Below the pieces are notes generated by a model. The model did no database searches, was not told the DNA's origin, and worked only from the letters and a program-made list of their open reading frames with translations. Below are positions 54,001-64,000 of a stretch of DNA of 64,000 bases, piece after piece (position 1 is the first letter of the stretch; the number at the start of each line of letters is the position of its first letter). The DNA is taken from the NCBI GenBank assembly GCA_039602395.1, contig JBCNJP010000254.1, positions 38,243-102,242 of the forward strand, read 5' to 3'. This stretch comes from Deinandra increscens subsp. villosa. Its lineage: Eukaryota; Streptophyta; Magnoliopsida; Asterales; Asteraceae. The translations under genes were made by a program, and so were the position numbers.

Positions 54001-57000
54001 TTGACATTTGTCCATGGTTGCAAAAGTCGCTAGGCGTTCCCAAGTCGGTCGACAGGGGAGTTATGAGTACTCACCCAAGTCGTGGGAGTACTCGGGAAAT
54101 ATGGGGAGTATTAGGCGTAGACGGGGAGTACTCGGGGAGTACGTAGTCGTCTCAGAAGAGTCTAAGTCCTTTATCTCTTGAATTTAGTCATTGATATTTT
54201 TTTATAAAGCCAACATATAAGATGAATATGAGTGCACTTCCATTATGTTTGAATTTAAATGGGAAAACTTGTTGTATGTATGTTCTTATTATGTGGATTA
54301 TTTGATTCTTGCGGTTGCTTTTATTTATCATCCTTACAAGTTTTTTTACTGCCCCTTATTATATGACTTTAATTTGTAATTTTGTTGGTCTAGACCAAGA
54401 ATGAAGCTGCTAAGGTAAATATACGAAACTACAAATTCACATTAATAACTGAGTTTTGTAGTGTTATGCATCCTTGATAATTGAGGACCTTAATAATGTT
54501 GTTGATTAGGAATAAGCTAATGTTGATTTTGTTGAGCCCAAACTAATATTATCCAAGAATTCAAGACATGATTATAGTTACTTTTACTATTAACAGCGTC
54601 ACAGGAACTTTAATAAATCAGATTTGGAACACATTAGGTTGCAGGAGAGGAAGATGGCTTTACAAATTTTTTTTTTTTTTTTATCATTATGCGACCTAAA
54701 GTTTTCATCATTGAGTCACATATTTATGTTTCGAATGATATATGTTTCGAATGATATATGTTTTACTGAAATTGATTATAGATATGTACAAATCTATCCT
54801 GATTTGTTTTTTTTTGTCCCTTCACACTCATTGGTAGAAGACGTGGCAGAGAATATTTGCAACAGCTCTATTGAAGTACTAAAAAAGCTTCTCAGGTCTG
54901 TTTGAGCGTTTACATTGGTTCTTTTACTGCCTTCCTAGGAAAACTGTGGTAAATTATTCAAAAAAGGACAGGTGTTTCATTCAAACTACAAGTCACTACT
55001 TTTGGATCTCATACCACTTTAATATGTCTTTCATTTCGAGCAAGATCTCAGGTTCTAACTTCATTGTTCCTTTTTCCGTTTAGGAAATCCTTGGCATCCA
55101 TATCAGGTTCATGTTTCATCTTAATTGAATGGCAATTCATTTTCTAAAGGTAGGTAGTCAATGAAAAACAAACACTATTTGAGCAACTGACCATGGGACT
55201 AATTCCAATATGGAATGTCAATGAATTATTGAATAGCACTAGATCCTAGGAGGAGGTCCCATGTTATTGTTTGTATACATTATAACTAAACATACAGATA
55301 TGTTGAACATCTATAAATCTGCATATGTGTGTCTACAACTATACATAGGCCATCCTTTGTAATGATTCAGTCAAATAAAATACATTTTATGTAAGTCAAC
55401 GTAAAAAAGACCGAAAGAATAAAGGCAAACATATTTCCACTTTCTCTAATTGTTAACAATTTTATTTTTTTTGGTGAAATGATTCGGTCATCATTTGATA
55501 CTTGTATGCGAAATTGGATGAAATGATGATGACCTTGAGTTGATTTGCTAAAGAGGGTTAAAGTTGGGATTGGATGTTTTTTACTTCTTCACCCACCCAT
55601 TAGTTGATCTCAAATTAATATTGAATCTGAAAAATTACTCTTAAATCTTGACATGAACATGGACAGTTAGTTAAATTTGAAGCCTACAAGTACATAAGCT
55701 ATATTATAGGCTAGATTACGAGCTTTAACCACTGTCTCATCCATGAAGACACATGAACACATATAGTTGTTCATAAAACACCAAAACTGAAAACGAATGT
55801 TTCGATGAATGGCCATCACGTGAAACAAGAACTTAATAAAATAAAACTTTTTTAGTTTCCTTTTGATCCTGTGGTGTTTATTATCTTTGTTCACTCTGGA
55901 AAAAAAAAATGATGTTAAATTGGAACTTGTTATCTAAGAAATAGGAGTACCTCAAATCTCAATTATTAATTCTTAGGTAATGTTTTCAATCTATGTTTAC
56001 AATTGATGTTAACCGGTTCACGTCAAACCGTCTTTGATAAATTTTTATTTGAGTTGATCAAAATAAAAGATCTTCAAGTGATTTTAGAAGGATATTGGGT
56101 GTCGTTCTCAAATTAAGAAATGGTAATAGATTTTAGTGCTTGCAGCACTCCCAAATATAGAACAATGAAACTCTATTAGCAATATTAATGTTTACTTTAC
56201 ACGTCTCTTGGATAATCATTGTTTTCCTTCTTTTTTAGTTACTATGTTCTAGGTATGAATTTGAGGAGGAATTACTGAAAGCTTTTACCATTACATGATT
56301 CTAGGGTTTAATCACCATTTTGTTTCGTTTTATGAAGTGCTTGCAAGGAGAAGCAAACGGGTTTGCGTCAGATTTGGGTTTTCTACATGTTTTTACTACA
56401 TATAAAAACTTGGTCGCTCTAATAATGGGTCAACACGATCCAGATAAATGAAGTATGTCTTTATTCATGTTAATATTTAGTTTGTACCAATTTATACATA
56501 TATTTGTTTTTATGTGTGTTAGTGTGAGTGAGTGATTTATTAAGTTTATAATCGCTAGAGAATGGGGAATATGGTTACATTTTTCCACTACTCTCCAATC
56601 GATGTTCTTTCAGTTCATTTACCTCCATTTGTTCTTCAATTTGGTGATCATTTTCAATAGGATTGGTTGAAGAAAGAAGTCACAGAGGTGCATATAAATA
56701 ATTCAATTCTGCAAATATCTTGATTTTTAATTGTTTATTCACTGAACTATTTCCTTGTTTGGTTGTCAGCTTTTAAACAAGAAAAAAGCTTTATATGAAG
56801 AGATACTCTACGTTCTTAATGGGATTGAAGTAAAGAATGAGTTGCTCGATTCAGACGAGTTAAGAAGTCACCATGTTCAAGTTAAAGGAATAGCTTATTA
56901 AAGAAATATATAATTACATCATATTATACATATTTAGGTGTTAATTTACAATGTTAAAAGAATGTATGGATTGTTCACATAATAAGCCTTAACCATATTT

Positions 57001-60000
57001 GCTCATATAGGATCGAAGTTATATCTCTTAAATCAAAAACCAAAATCTTAACTTATTATAGAGAGGATTATAATGTATGCATGTTGTGAAATATTTAGAA
57101 TTTTCTGGGAACATTTTTGCTAGGGTAAGAAATCAATATTCTATTATAGTTCCCAAACAACAACAGATAAGAAAAATAGTAGAAATATGTTTGTCCAAAT
57201 CTACATTATAACAGATTGTAAATGGAATTTTGCAGACATGAACTTTGGAAAAAATTTCAATTTGGATACAGAAAAGGTCAGCTAATGCCAATCAATACAA
57301 CTTCGGTATGAATAAGTTTCTTATCTTCGTTCAATTTTTCCTGGATTAAATTGCAATTTGTTATTTAAGAGATGTGGGTTAATATTAGGTTCACGTAACA
57401 CCTCTCGGCTCTCAATATAATATGCTTACAATTAATTTAAGACCTGAATTCCTTAGGTTGTATTGAGACTTATTTCTTAAATTCATTATTTTGAGACCTG
57501 AATTAATTTGAGACATTTTTGTTGACTTTTATATATGAAGTTTTGACTCCTATTCTATAAAGGGGGATCATGTATTTTAATGGCATCACGGGCTGTGACC
57601 TCTGTATGAAACGCATACTAAAAATTGGTTCTGGAGGTCAAATGGGGAAGCATGTGAGCTCTACAAAGCTTCTTTGATTATTGGTCTGGGAAAAACTTTT
57701 GAATTCTATGAAGGATTAGCCCATGTTGGGAAAAAAAACTAATCGGAAAACGCAAGAGTACACAATGACTGAAAAGTATACTAAAAAATTGGTATGCACA
57801 TTATCTTTTAGGCCACATCCACATTTACTTGGTCTAATTACATCTTTTATACTCTTCTTTATCATCTACCATGGAAATCATCCCTTTTCTTACCTGACAC
57901 AAACAGTTATGAATTCCACCATATCAATACCCAAATTGAACATTTTGATATACGTTTAATGAATTGTTATTTCTGCAGTGGTGGCTCTGTTTCCTGCAAC
58001 TAATTGTTATACTCATTATAACATGTTATTTGTTTATATAGTTCCACTACATCTTTAATTGCAAGAGTTGTCAAAAGTCGTTGCAAAGCAGTGTGAGGAA
58101 GGGAAGTTTGACTTTCTTGGGCTGTTTGCACGTCCTAATGTCCTATTTTGTTTTATCAAAATTATTAAATTGAGAATTTCATCCATTTTGTAGGTGGCAC
58201 TAAGATATACTAGAAGATATGCCATTAAATTTTATCATAAATTCAAAGACAACATTTGTAATGGTGTATCCTTGACGTCATTTTACAATGACTTATATTC
58301 TTTTAAACAAGTATTTCTTTTACTTTAAAACTTAATTATTGTATCTAATTTTCATAATTCAATAAAATTTATCATAGTAATTTGATTTATTGCCTTTATT
58401 TTAGTTTTTTTTTAAAACCCCAACCCGTGTAACACATATTTATATTGGTAAACAAAGAAATAAAAACACTAGCTTTAGTGTGAAGTTGTGGAACTTACCA
58501 GCCTTTGCATGTTTATTAACTTGCTCATCTCCTCTGGCATGTCAGCTGTGGTAGCAAAAACACAAAGTTGGTGAGACAGATGTTTGTCGAATTCTGAATA
58601 TTTTTGGGGATAATATATAAATATGAACAAAAGGCACATTTTTGAGGGAAAAATGAGTGAACGCGCATTAAATTAGAGTAAAAGAATGGCAGTGTTTTGA
58701 ACACCAGATCTGCCATCAAACAAAACATTCAACTGCTTCAATGGTAAAGCAGTCTGAATGATCCTAAAAACTGTACAATAAAATATCATAATTATCCTTT
58801 AAATGATTATAATTACATAGAGTTCATCACTAGAAGATTGATAAAATCCAACACAAATTATTAAATAATCAACAAGTCCTAAAAAAATGATAACCCAATA
58901 AACACCCACAAAATGTGAGCCAAAAAACAACAGATAAAACTGGTTTTGCCCTGTTGTCTGACAGACAGTTATGAAACAAACAGAACCAGTAGCTTCCCTG
59001 TCCAGTTGAAATGGTATGACAGGACGGTGCAGTTTAGGTTTCAAAACTCTAAAGAATGGGAGCATCTCTAACGCTAAACGTGAAGTCGTGAATCCTTATT
59101 TCAAACGCGCCACCTCACCGCCACATCAAATTTCCAATCCTTAAAAAAACACTAGTATAGTAGTATTCATTCCAACACTACATCCTTATTCCATGCATCA
59201 ACACTACATCCTTATTCTATGCACCTATTTTTAAACACAAAACATAATTAAAATAGATATCTTATATATTGCTATGCTATGAGAGGGGTGCCCCATATAT
59301 TTCATCCGAAAGCCAGTCCTAAAATTCGGATGCCCAACAAACGAACAGACATTTCTTGGTTCTCCAACGGTGGACGTTTGTCAATTTTTACTCCACGTCA
59401 TGTTCATCTAACAAACTTCTTTCCCGTGGAAAAAGGACTGAAAGCATGATAACATTTCCAAATAAAGGACGAAAGTTGTAGATTACTCTAAATCTTATTA
59501 CTTGAAAACAATCACATAACAGCAAGCAAAAACATGATAAACCTAAAACACAATGTGATTAAAGAGAGAAACGAATACCTAATTTGTTGTTTGTTAAATC
59601 AAGTGTCCTTACTGATCTATCCAGCTCAAGAACTTCATCCGGAAATGACTGTTTCATCAAACACACTAAATTCAACAAATATGAATAAAAATTCCTAACA
59701 GTCGGATGATCCATTTTCAGGATATATTATGTTGGAGATATTGGATCGAGCAAATACCACAGATACTGAATTTATTAAAAACAAAACCACACATATACAT
59801 AATAATACAATGACCCTAAACCTCTATTTATACTAACCTTAACAAGTCTCATATCAAGACTCAAACTCCTTAAACCGTTAATAATAATCAAAACTAAACA
59901 ATTATCCATAAAACAAACCATGAAACTAACATTTATCTCTTCTAATTAAACTCAAACCAATTATATCAAGATTAATCCTTCGGATTATATGTTTGATAAA

Positions 60001-60224
60001 CGTTTTTTTAAAATTATTAATCAAACAAATATGAATAGAAAGAAATTAAGCTAATTCAATAGTTTGTTTGTGTTTGTAAGGCAAAATCAAAATGGACGAA
60101 CATGTATGCAGATAAAAGTATTTACCTTCAATTTGGCGTCGCGTAAGCCTACAATGCCGGTGGCGCGCCAGCGTGAGAGGCGGTCGGCTTTTGTATCAGC
60201 AGTCTTGCTGGCAGCACAACCCAT
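51040..60224 (-). CDS. Leucine-rich repeat protein, LRRC57-like (nine exons)
   Basis: Exons, minus strand: 60126-60224, 59579-59648, 58499-58545, 53192-53300, 52724-52809, 52554-52644, 51491-51576, 51232-51318, 51040-51150. All introns have GT-AG ends and phases agree; the sum is 786 nt, 261 residues plus TGA. The protein starts MGCAASKTADTKADRLSRW, where Gly2 and Cys3 suggest N-myristoylation and S-acylation, hence a membrane-anchored cytosolic protein. Residues about 45-215 are LRRs of the LPxx type (RTLDLTNNKL, IEHLPRNVGKLQSL, RLERLSISGNRL, LLLNVSNNQLKFLPESIG, LKSLCLDNNKV). The tail FEARRKKKFDKQIDSNVMIG ends in GVDL. Plant LRRC57-like proteins have this length and these motifs, from memory. 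LRRs bind proteins; the partner is unknown. No kinase or transmembrane part is present. The third intron is 5.2 kb and filled with repeats. Confidence 0.93.
51590..51975. mobile_element. MITE-like insertion in LRR gene intron
   Basis: The ends look like inverted copies: TGTTTGGTAACCATT near 51603 and, on the other strand, AAGGGTATGTATTTGAG near 51970. Blocks such as AAGCCAATAAG and TAATAAGCCAATAAGCAC face each other. The style is that of hAT-derived small elements. There is no coding sequence, and the exact ends are not fixed. Confidence 0.45.
53339..58472 (+). mobile_element. Candidate Helitron-like insertion in the large LRR intron (boundaries uncertain)
   Basis: After an A, the sequence TCTACTACTCTTATAAAC resembles the 5' end of plant Helitrons. 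Near 58417-58435 AACCCCAACCCGTGTAACACAT resembles their 3' hairpin region, and CTAG stands at 58469-58472. The base after CTAG is C, not the expected T, so the end is not secure. The interior has gene-like pieces: a T/C-rich leader with GT...AG-like borders at 53600-53945 and a frame LLNKKKALYEEILYVLNGIE at about 56770-56830. These may be captured host exons; I do not recognise the genes. Confidence 0.35.
54040..54165. repeat. GGGAGTACTCGGG-type short repeat cluster
   Basis: Several imperfect copies of GGGAGTACTCGG lie in about 110 bases, GC-rich against an AT-rich setting. The cluster sits within the candidate Helitron. Confidence 0.6.
59700..60060 (-). repeat. LTR-like fragment in LRR intron 1
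   Basis: On the minus strand a TATAAATAGAGG-like box (near 59820-59830) is followed by leader-like sequence with AATAAATTCAG and an end CTCCAACA at 59730. This is the look of a small copia LTR. The other end and a target duplication were not found. Confidence 0.4.
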
Positions 60225-60703
60225 TAATCCTTGTAGCCGGATTCCCCAATAATTTGATGGTTAAGAGGGATTTCTTGTGGGTTTGATCTACTTCGTTTGA
60301 AATCGATGTGAATCGAAGGAGATGAGAAAAAAAAAACAAATGATATCGGGATGATGATGAACGTGTGACTTTTTGGACGACAAGAAACGTATTTTCACGA
60401 CTTCTCAATTCCACACAAAAGAGGGATCGACCGATCTAAGTTATATTTTTGGTTTTAGAAACGTATTTTTTACGGTCAACTCTAGGGCCGTAAATGAGTC
60501 GAGCTCGGGTGGGTTTACCTTGGCTCGTTTAAAAACCGAGCTGAGTTGAATTGGCTTGTTTATCTTAACGAGCTGAAAAGTTAAATTCAGGACCGGCTTG
60601 TCAAAAGCTCGAGGCAACTTGTGACTCGTCGAGCCAACTCGTTTATTATTATTTTTACTTTTAACATAAATAAATATAAACTGAAAAACTAATATTTCTT
60701 ATA
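60225..60703. other. LRR gene upstream region with a repeat fragment
   Basis: The first part should hold the 5' UTR and promoter of the LRR gene. At about 60483-60650 lies GGGCCGTAAATGAGTCGAGC followed by many GAGC/GCTC(G) blocks, a repeat type that is common in plant hAT-like small elements. Its other end was not found. Confidence 0.45.
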
Positions 60704-61700
60704 AAGAAAGAGGTTATTGTGAGAAGTTTGATTTGGGTAAGAAGAAATCATAGCAATTGGATTTTCAATCAAATAAAGATCTATAACCCAAAGTTTTGCT
60801 ATGTAAAATTAGAAAAAAAATGATGGAAGGGCATTTTTGATTTTTTATGAAGTTCCCCCCATTTTTTAAACTTTCATAATTCTTAGATACGATATTATTA
60901 TTTTTTTTTTAAATACACCATAGAAACGAGCGTTTTTTAATCTTTAAAACGCGTACAGTGTTGTTATATATAAAATAAAATAAAAAATATTACTCTTTCG
61001 ATTGTATCAAAATGTTCAGATCATTGTGTTATTGGGTCAAAATGTTCAGATCATAAATACACCATAGAAACGAGCGTTTTTTAATCTTTAAAACGCGTAC
61101 AGTGTTGTTATATATAAAATAAAATAAAAAATATTACTCTTTCGATTGTATCAAAATGTTCAGATCATTGTGTTATTGGGTCAAAATGTTCAAATCATTA
61201 TATCATTGTATCAAAATGTTCAGATCACTGTGTCATATTGTGTAAAAAATGTTCGGATCATTGTGTCATATTGTGTTAACTTTTTCACATCATTGTCATA
61301 TTGTTCCAAAAATCGAAAGGATTGTTTTTTTTACTTTTATATATAGCAACACTATATATAATTTTGAAACAATGACACAATGATCTAATGATCTGAACAT
61401 TTTGACACAATGATCTGAACATTTTGTGTCAAAAATCAAAAGAGTTTTTTTAATTTTATATATAGCAACATTATAGGCGTTTTAAAGATAAAAAATGCTC
61501 GTTTTTATGGTGTAATTTTTAAAAAAAAAATAACGTCTTATGTGAAAGTTATGAATGTTTAAAAAAAATAAGGGAACTTAATTAAAACTCAACAAAGATG
61601 GCTAAAACCAAATTGTCCTTCCTTTTTATTGTATCAAGATCCAATTGAAGATTCCTTTTTATCCTTCTTACACAAATCAAACTTCTCATTTGAACTTCTC
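60704..61700. mobile_element. Second foldback (MITE-like) element
   Basis: The left arm (GAGAAGTTTGATTTGGGTAA at about 60721, GAAGTTCCCCCC, ACACCATAGAAACGAGCG, TTTTTAATCTTTAAAACGCG) matches the complement of the right arm (GAGAAGTTTGATTTGTGTAA, AAGTTCCCTTA, ACACCATAAAAACGAGCA). The centre carries tandem repeats of TCAAAATGTTCAGATCATTG. It has no gene. A block of about 140 bases is duplicated in tandem in the left arm (60911-61053 and 61053-61193). Confidence 0.75.
60911..61260. repeat. Tandem duplication and short repeats inside the second foldback element
   Basis: A unit from AATACACCATAGAAACG to TCAAAATGTTCAGATCAT occurs twice, nearly identical, and is followed by four or five single copies of TCAAAATGTTC(A/G)GATCA. 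The near identity suggests a recent duplication. Confidence 0.85.
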
Positions 61701-61839
61701 TATTCTAAAATATACAGAATTTATAAACCACAAAAATAAACACTTATAATGCAAATTCAACACATTACAAAGTTCTAATAATAATTAGTTCACCAAACAT
61801 TACAACTATTAATAAACAAAAGAGTAGTAGGTGTCTAAA
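61701..61839. other. Short AT-rich spacer
   Basis: This lies between the foldback element and the next LTR. Nothing recognised. Confidence 0.5.
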
Positions 61840-63892
61840 TGTCACACCCTGTAAAATTTTGTATCGGGCGCGAGTGTGTTGGATCACAGTCAAGGTTACA
61901 CAGAACGAAGTTTAGATGATTAAACAACTAGAGTCGTTTGGAAAGTTAAGTCATAAAATGGAGTTTCATTTTAATAGCGGCGAAATAAGTAGTGAAAGTA
62001 AGTTGTCTTAATTGTTACAAAAAACAATTTCATTCAGAAAAATTTAAGGACATGACACCGTCAGGTGTTATGTAGTGAAATCTTCCAAAAAGTGACTAGT
62101 TTGACCATGACTCCAGACAAGACAAATGCAGGTCCTAACATGATAAGGCAGTCTAGCATACAGCAGAAATCAGTCACCTGAGAATTCATATACTAAAACG
62201 AGTCAACATAAAGTTTGTGAGTTCACAGGTTTAGATAGCATGCATGTAAAAGTTTGATAACAAAGTTTGATTGAATCATTCTATCGTTTGACAATTTGTT
62301 TAGATGTTGTTATAATAATTACCATGAACTTTGAATACCGAAACTAACTGATTGCCCACTCATGGTACTATGTCCAACAATACCGCATGGCCAATATAAC
62401 TATATGTTGGTGTGTGCCGAGGTGTATATAAAATATGGCTACGTTTTTCAAACCTTTTTAGTAGTTTTAAGTTTTTAAATTTATAATACTTGATTTACTT
62501 GACAACTACAATTTCACCACATTACACGGGCAAGTATACGCATCGTGGGCAATATAGTAGTGATAAGTTGAATCGGGGTCGATCAGGAAACAATGGAAAG
62601 TGAGAGCTCTGGATACTTAGTCCGTTGTTATCATCTAGCCAAGTCTAAATTTAGTTTTATGAAAAGATTTTAAAATAAAATAAAATAAAAGAACAGTAAT
62701 AAGATGGTATATTAGAGAAATGTAAAATCGAAGTTAATGTTACTTGGGAGAACGTACCAGTGGTTGAGGAAGGTTGAAGAATCATTATAATCTTGCTTAA
62801 GAATGTTCACTAGCAGAAGAGCAACCACCTTTTGGAATCTTAGGCTGATTCACCATCTAATTGCCAATCGTCTACGAGAAGTACGAATGTCGAGGGAAGG
62901 TACTAATAGTGAACAAACGAAGTGGTGTAATGCCACTTAGTTACGGGATCCCTCGGCCGACTTACCGTACTCGACACGCCGTCATGAACCAGCAGGGGAA
63001 CAACCCTGCGTGCCGGATTATTTTATTATGAAAATTATCTTTTTAAGGGACTAAGGTTTGTTTCTTCCGTGCATCGCTCTCGTGCATGCACGTCCGGCGT
63101 AACCAGAGCCAAGTTCACAAACACGTACCATCTCGGCTTTCTTGAAGTGACAAAATATTACCAATCCCCATTCCCAACCAAAGACTTTCAGCCCGCACTT
63201 GCGTGGTCAGCCAGTTTGCTTACATATACATAAGGACCTCCAACGTATCATGTAGCATGGGACGCGAGTCACCTTTAAGGATCATGCATCGTCCCCCGAC
63301 TGGGGGTCACAAGTCTGGCCTTTGGGATTTCGACTCCCCAAATGGTCTGTGATAGGTAGAGCACGTTTGGTTTAGAAAATCAGTAATAAACTTTCAATAA
63401 AAGGGGTTTTCATAAAGTCATTAAACACACCTTAAGCGAGTTTATAAGGTTGTTAACCAACCCGACAAAGGTTTGTTACTTCCCAAGTAAGTATAAGAGT
63501 TTAGCCAAGCATGGCTTTAATGATTTGCTTAAGAGAAAGATAAGATTTCATAGACAAAAGTTTACTGATTCTTACTTAAGTTAAAGTTCTTATAAACTTG
63601 ATTACAAGACTCGAAAATACCAAATGACTAAATACATAGGAGGAGAAGAAAATAATTGAACGAGTTACAATTCAGGAGGAGGCCGACTTTTATAGGCAGT
63701 TCGCGGGGTTTGGCACGACCCATGCCTAGTTTGGCACGAGGCGTGCCGTGTTAAGGAGATCTTCGAGAATCGGCACTCTGACATGGCATGGGTCATGCCT
63801 AGCTTGGCACGGGGCGTTCCATGTCAGATGGACAGTCCTAGGGGGTGTGCTAAGTCAGGGACACGAGCGTGCTATTCAGATGCGTTGTAACA
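61840..63892 (-). repeat. Long gypsy-type LTR (candidate), second of its kind in the window
   Basis: In minus sense the block would run TGTTACAACGC (63892) to TACAGGGTGTGACA (61840). The end GGGTGTGACA and the GTGAGTTCACAG block resemble the LTR at 9706-12343. A TATAAAA box in sense lies at about 63688-63694, with repeated GGCACG(A/G)...CATGCC motifs upstream in sense (63705-63830). The flanks (CTAAA and TCCGT) do not match, so no target duplication is shown. No coding frame is supported. Confidence 0.55.
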
Positions 63893-64000
63893 TCCGTATG
63901 TTTTAAAAACTTGAAAACTCGACCCACATCAAGATCCAAGGTTTAAGCCCAATTCTTAACACCGTGAATTTTTTATTACTCTATTCCATATGATAGTACT
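63893..64000. other. Right edge, unassigned
   Basis: The last bases hold no recognised feature. They may be internal sequence of the adjacent retroelement or its flank. Confidence 0.4.

Noticed and set aside
58799..59065. Open frame within LRR gene intron 2
   Set aside because: AT-rich chance frame; no homologous block recognised.
59040..59440. Possible small element starting GGAGCATCTCTAACG in intron 2, with a short tandem repeat
   Set aside because: The start looks like that of a small transposon and AACACTACATCCTTATT is repeated, but a matching opposite end was not found.
61840..63892. Target duplication for the right-hand long LTR
   Set aside because: The flanking five bases differ (CTAAA and TCCGT), so none is claimed.

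Overview
The window is plant nuclear DNA from a eudicot genome packed with LTR retrotransposons. The style of the elements and of the proteins they encode suggests Asteraceae (daisy family), but the species cannot be told from the sequence. Two 500-base N gaps (4451-4950 and 36521-37020) mark scaffold joins. Only one ordinary host gene is visible: a nine-exon leucine-rich-repeat gene on the minus strand (51040-60224) whose exons join without a break into a 261-residue protein.

Layout. 1-4450: a 5'-truncated, broken Ty1/copia element on the plus strand, interrupted by a 545-bp solo LTR (493-1037) with a 5-bp target duplication. 4951-5376 and 34706-36520: a Ty3/gypsy (Tat/Ogre-like) gag-protease-RT start, split by copia element A (5377-34705, minus strand, LTRs of 359 bp, target duplication ACGAC). 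Element A is itself split inside its reverse transcriptase by copia element B (15214-27671, plus strand, LTRs of 408/409 bp, target duplication GAAAG), and it also carries a gypsy LTR remnant (9706 to about 12467). LTR divergence counted by eye (about 3.6% for A, about 1.7% for B) fits the nesting order. 37021-38428: copia fragment C (gag tail plus LTR). 38429 to about 41783: Athila-like gypsy remnant. 41838-42515: foldback element. 42700-45300: antisense, apparently intron-bearing ORF plus polypurine tract and LTR of a Tat element. 45396-49464: copia element D, which keeps gag, polypurine tracts and LTR but has no pol. 50170-50600: Tat integrase fragment. 51040-60224: the LRR gene. 60704-61700: second foldback element. 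61840 to the end: another long gypsy-type LTR.

How the parts work together. Elements A, B, C and D and the first copy look like one Sirevirus-like copia group: gag with two CCHC knuckles and a coiled coil, pol, then a long non-coding stretch, and in A and B a large third reading frame (envelope-like by position) before the 3' LTR. In both A and B a good 3' splice site lies just before the third ORF's ATG, which suggests expression from a spliced mRNA. Between pol and that ORF, all of these elements for which the region is present carry one to three hairpins with a conserved loop and unrelated but self-complementary stems.

The strongest unusual signals are (1) those covarying hairpins, eight copies in four elements, (2) family-specific CG-containing short motifs stacked directly upstream of the TATA box in every LTR type in the window, and (3) the conserved two-domain third ORF with no visible membrane segment. 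All copies of the transposon genes are broken, so the elements here are relics.
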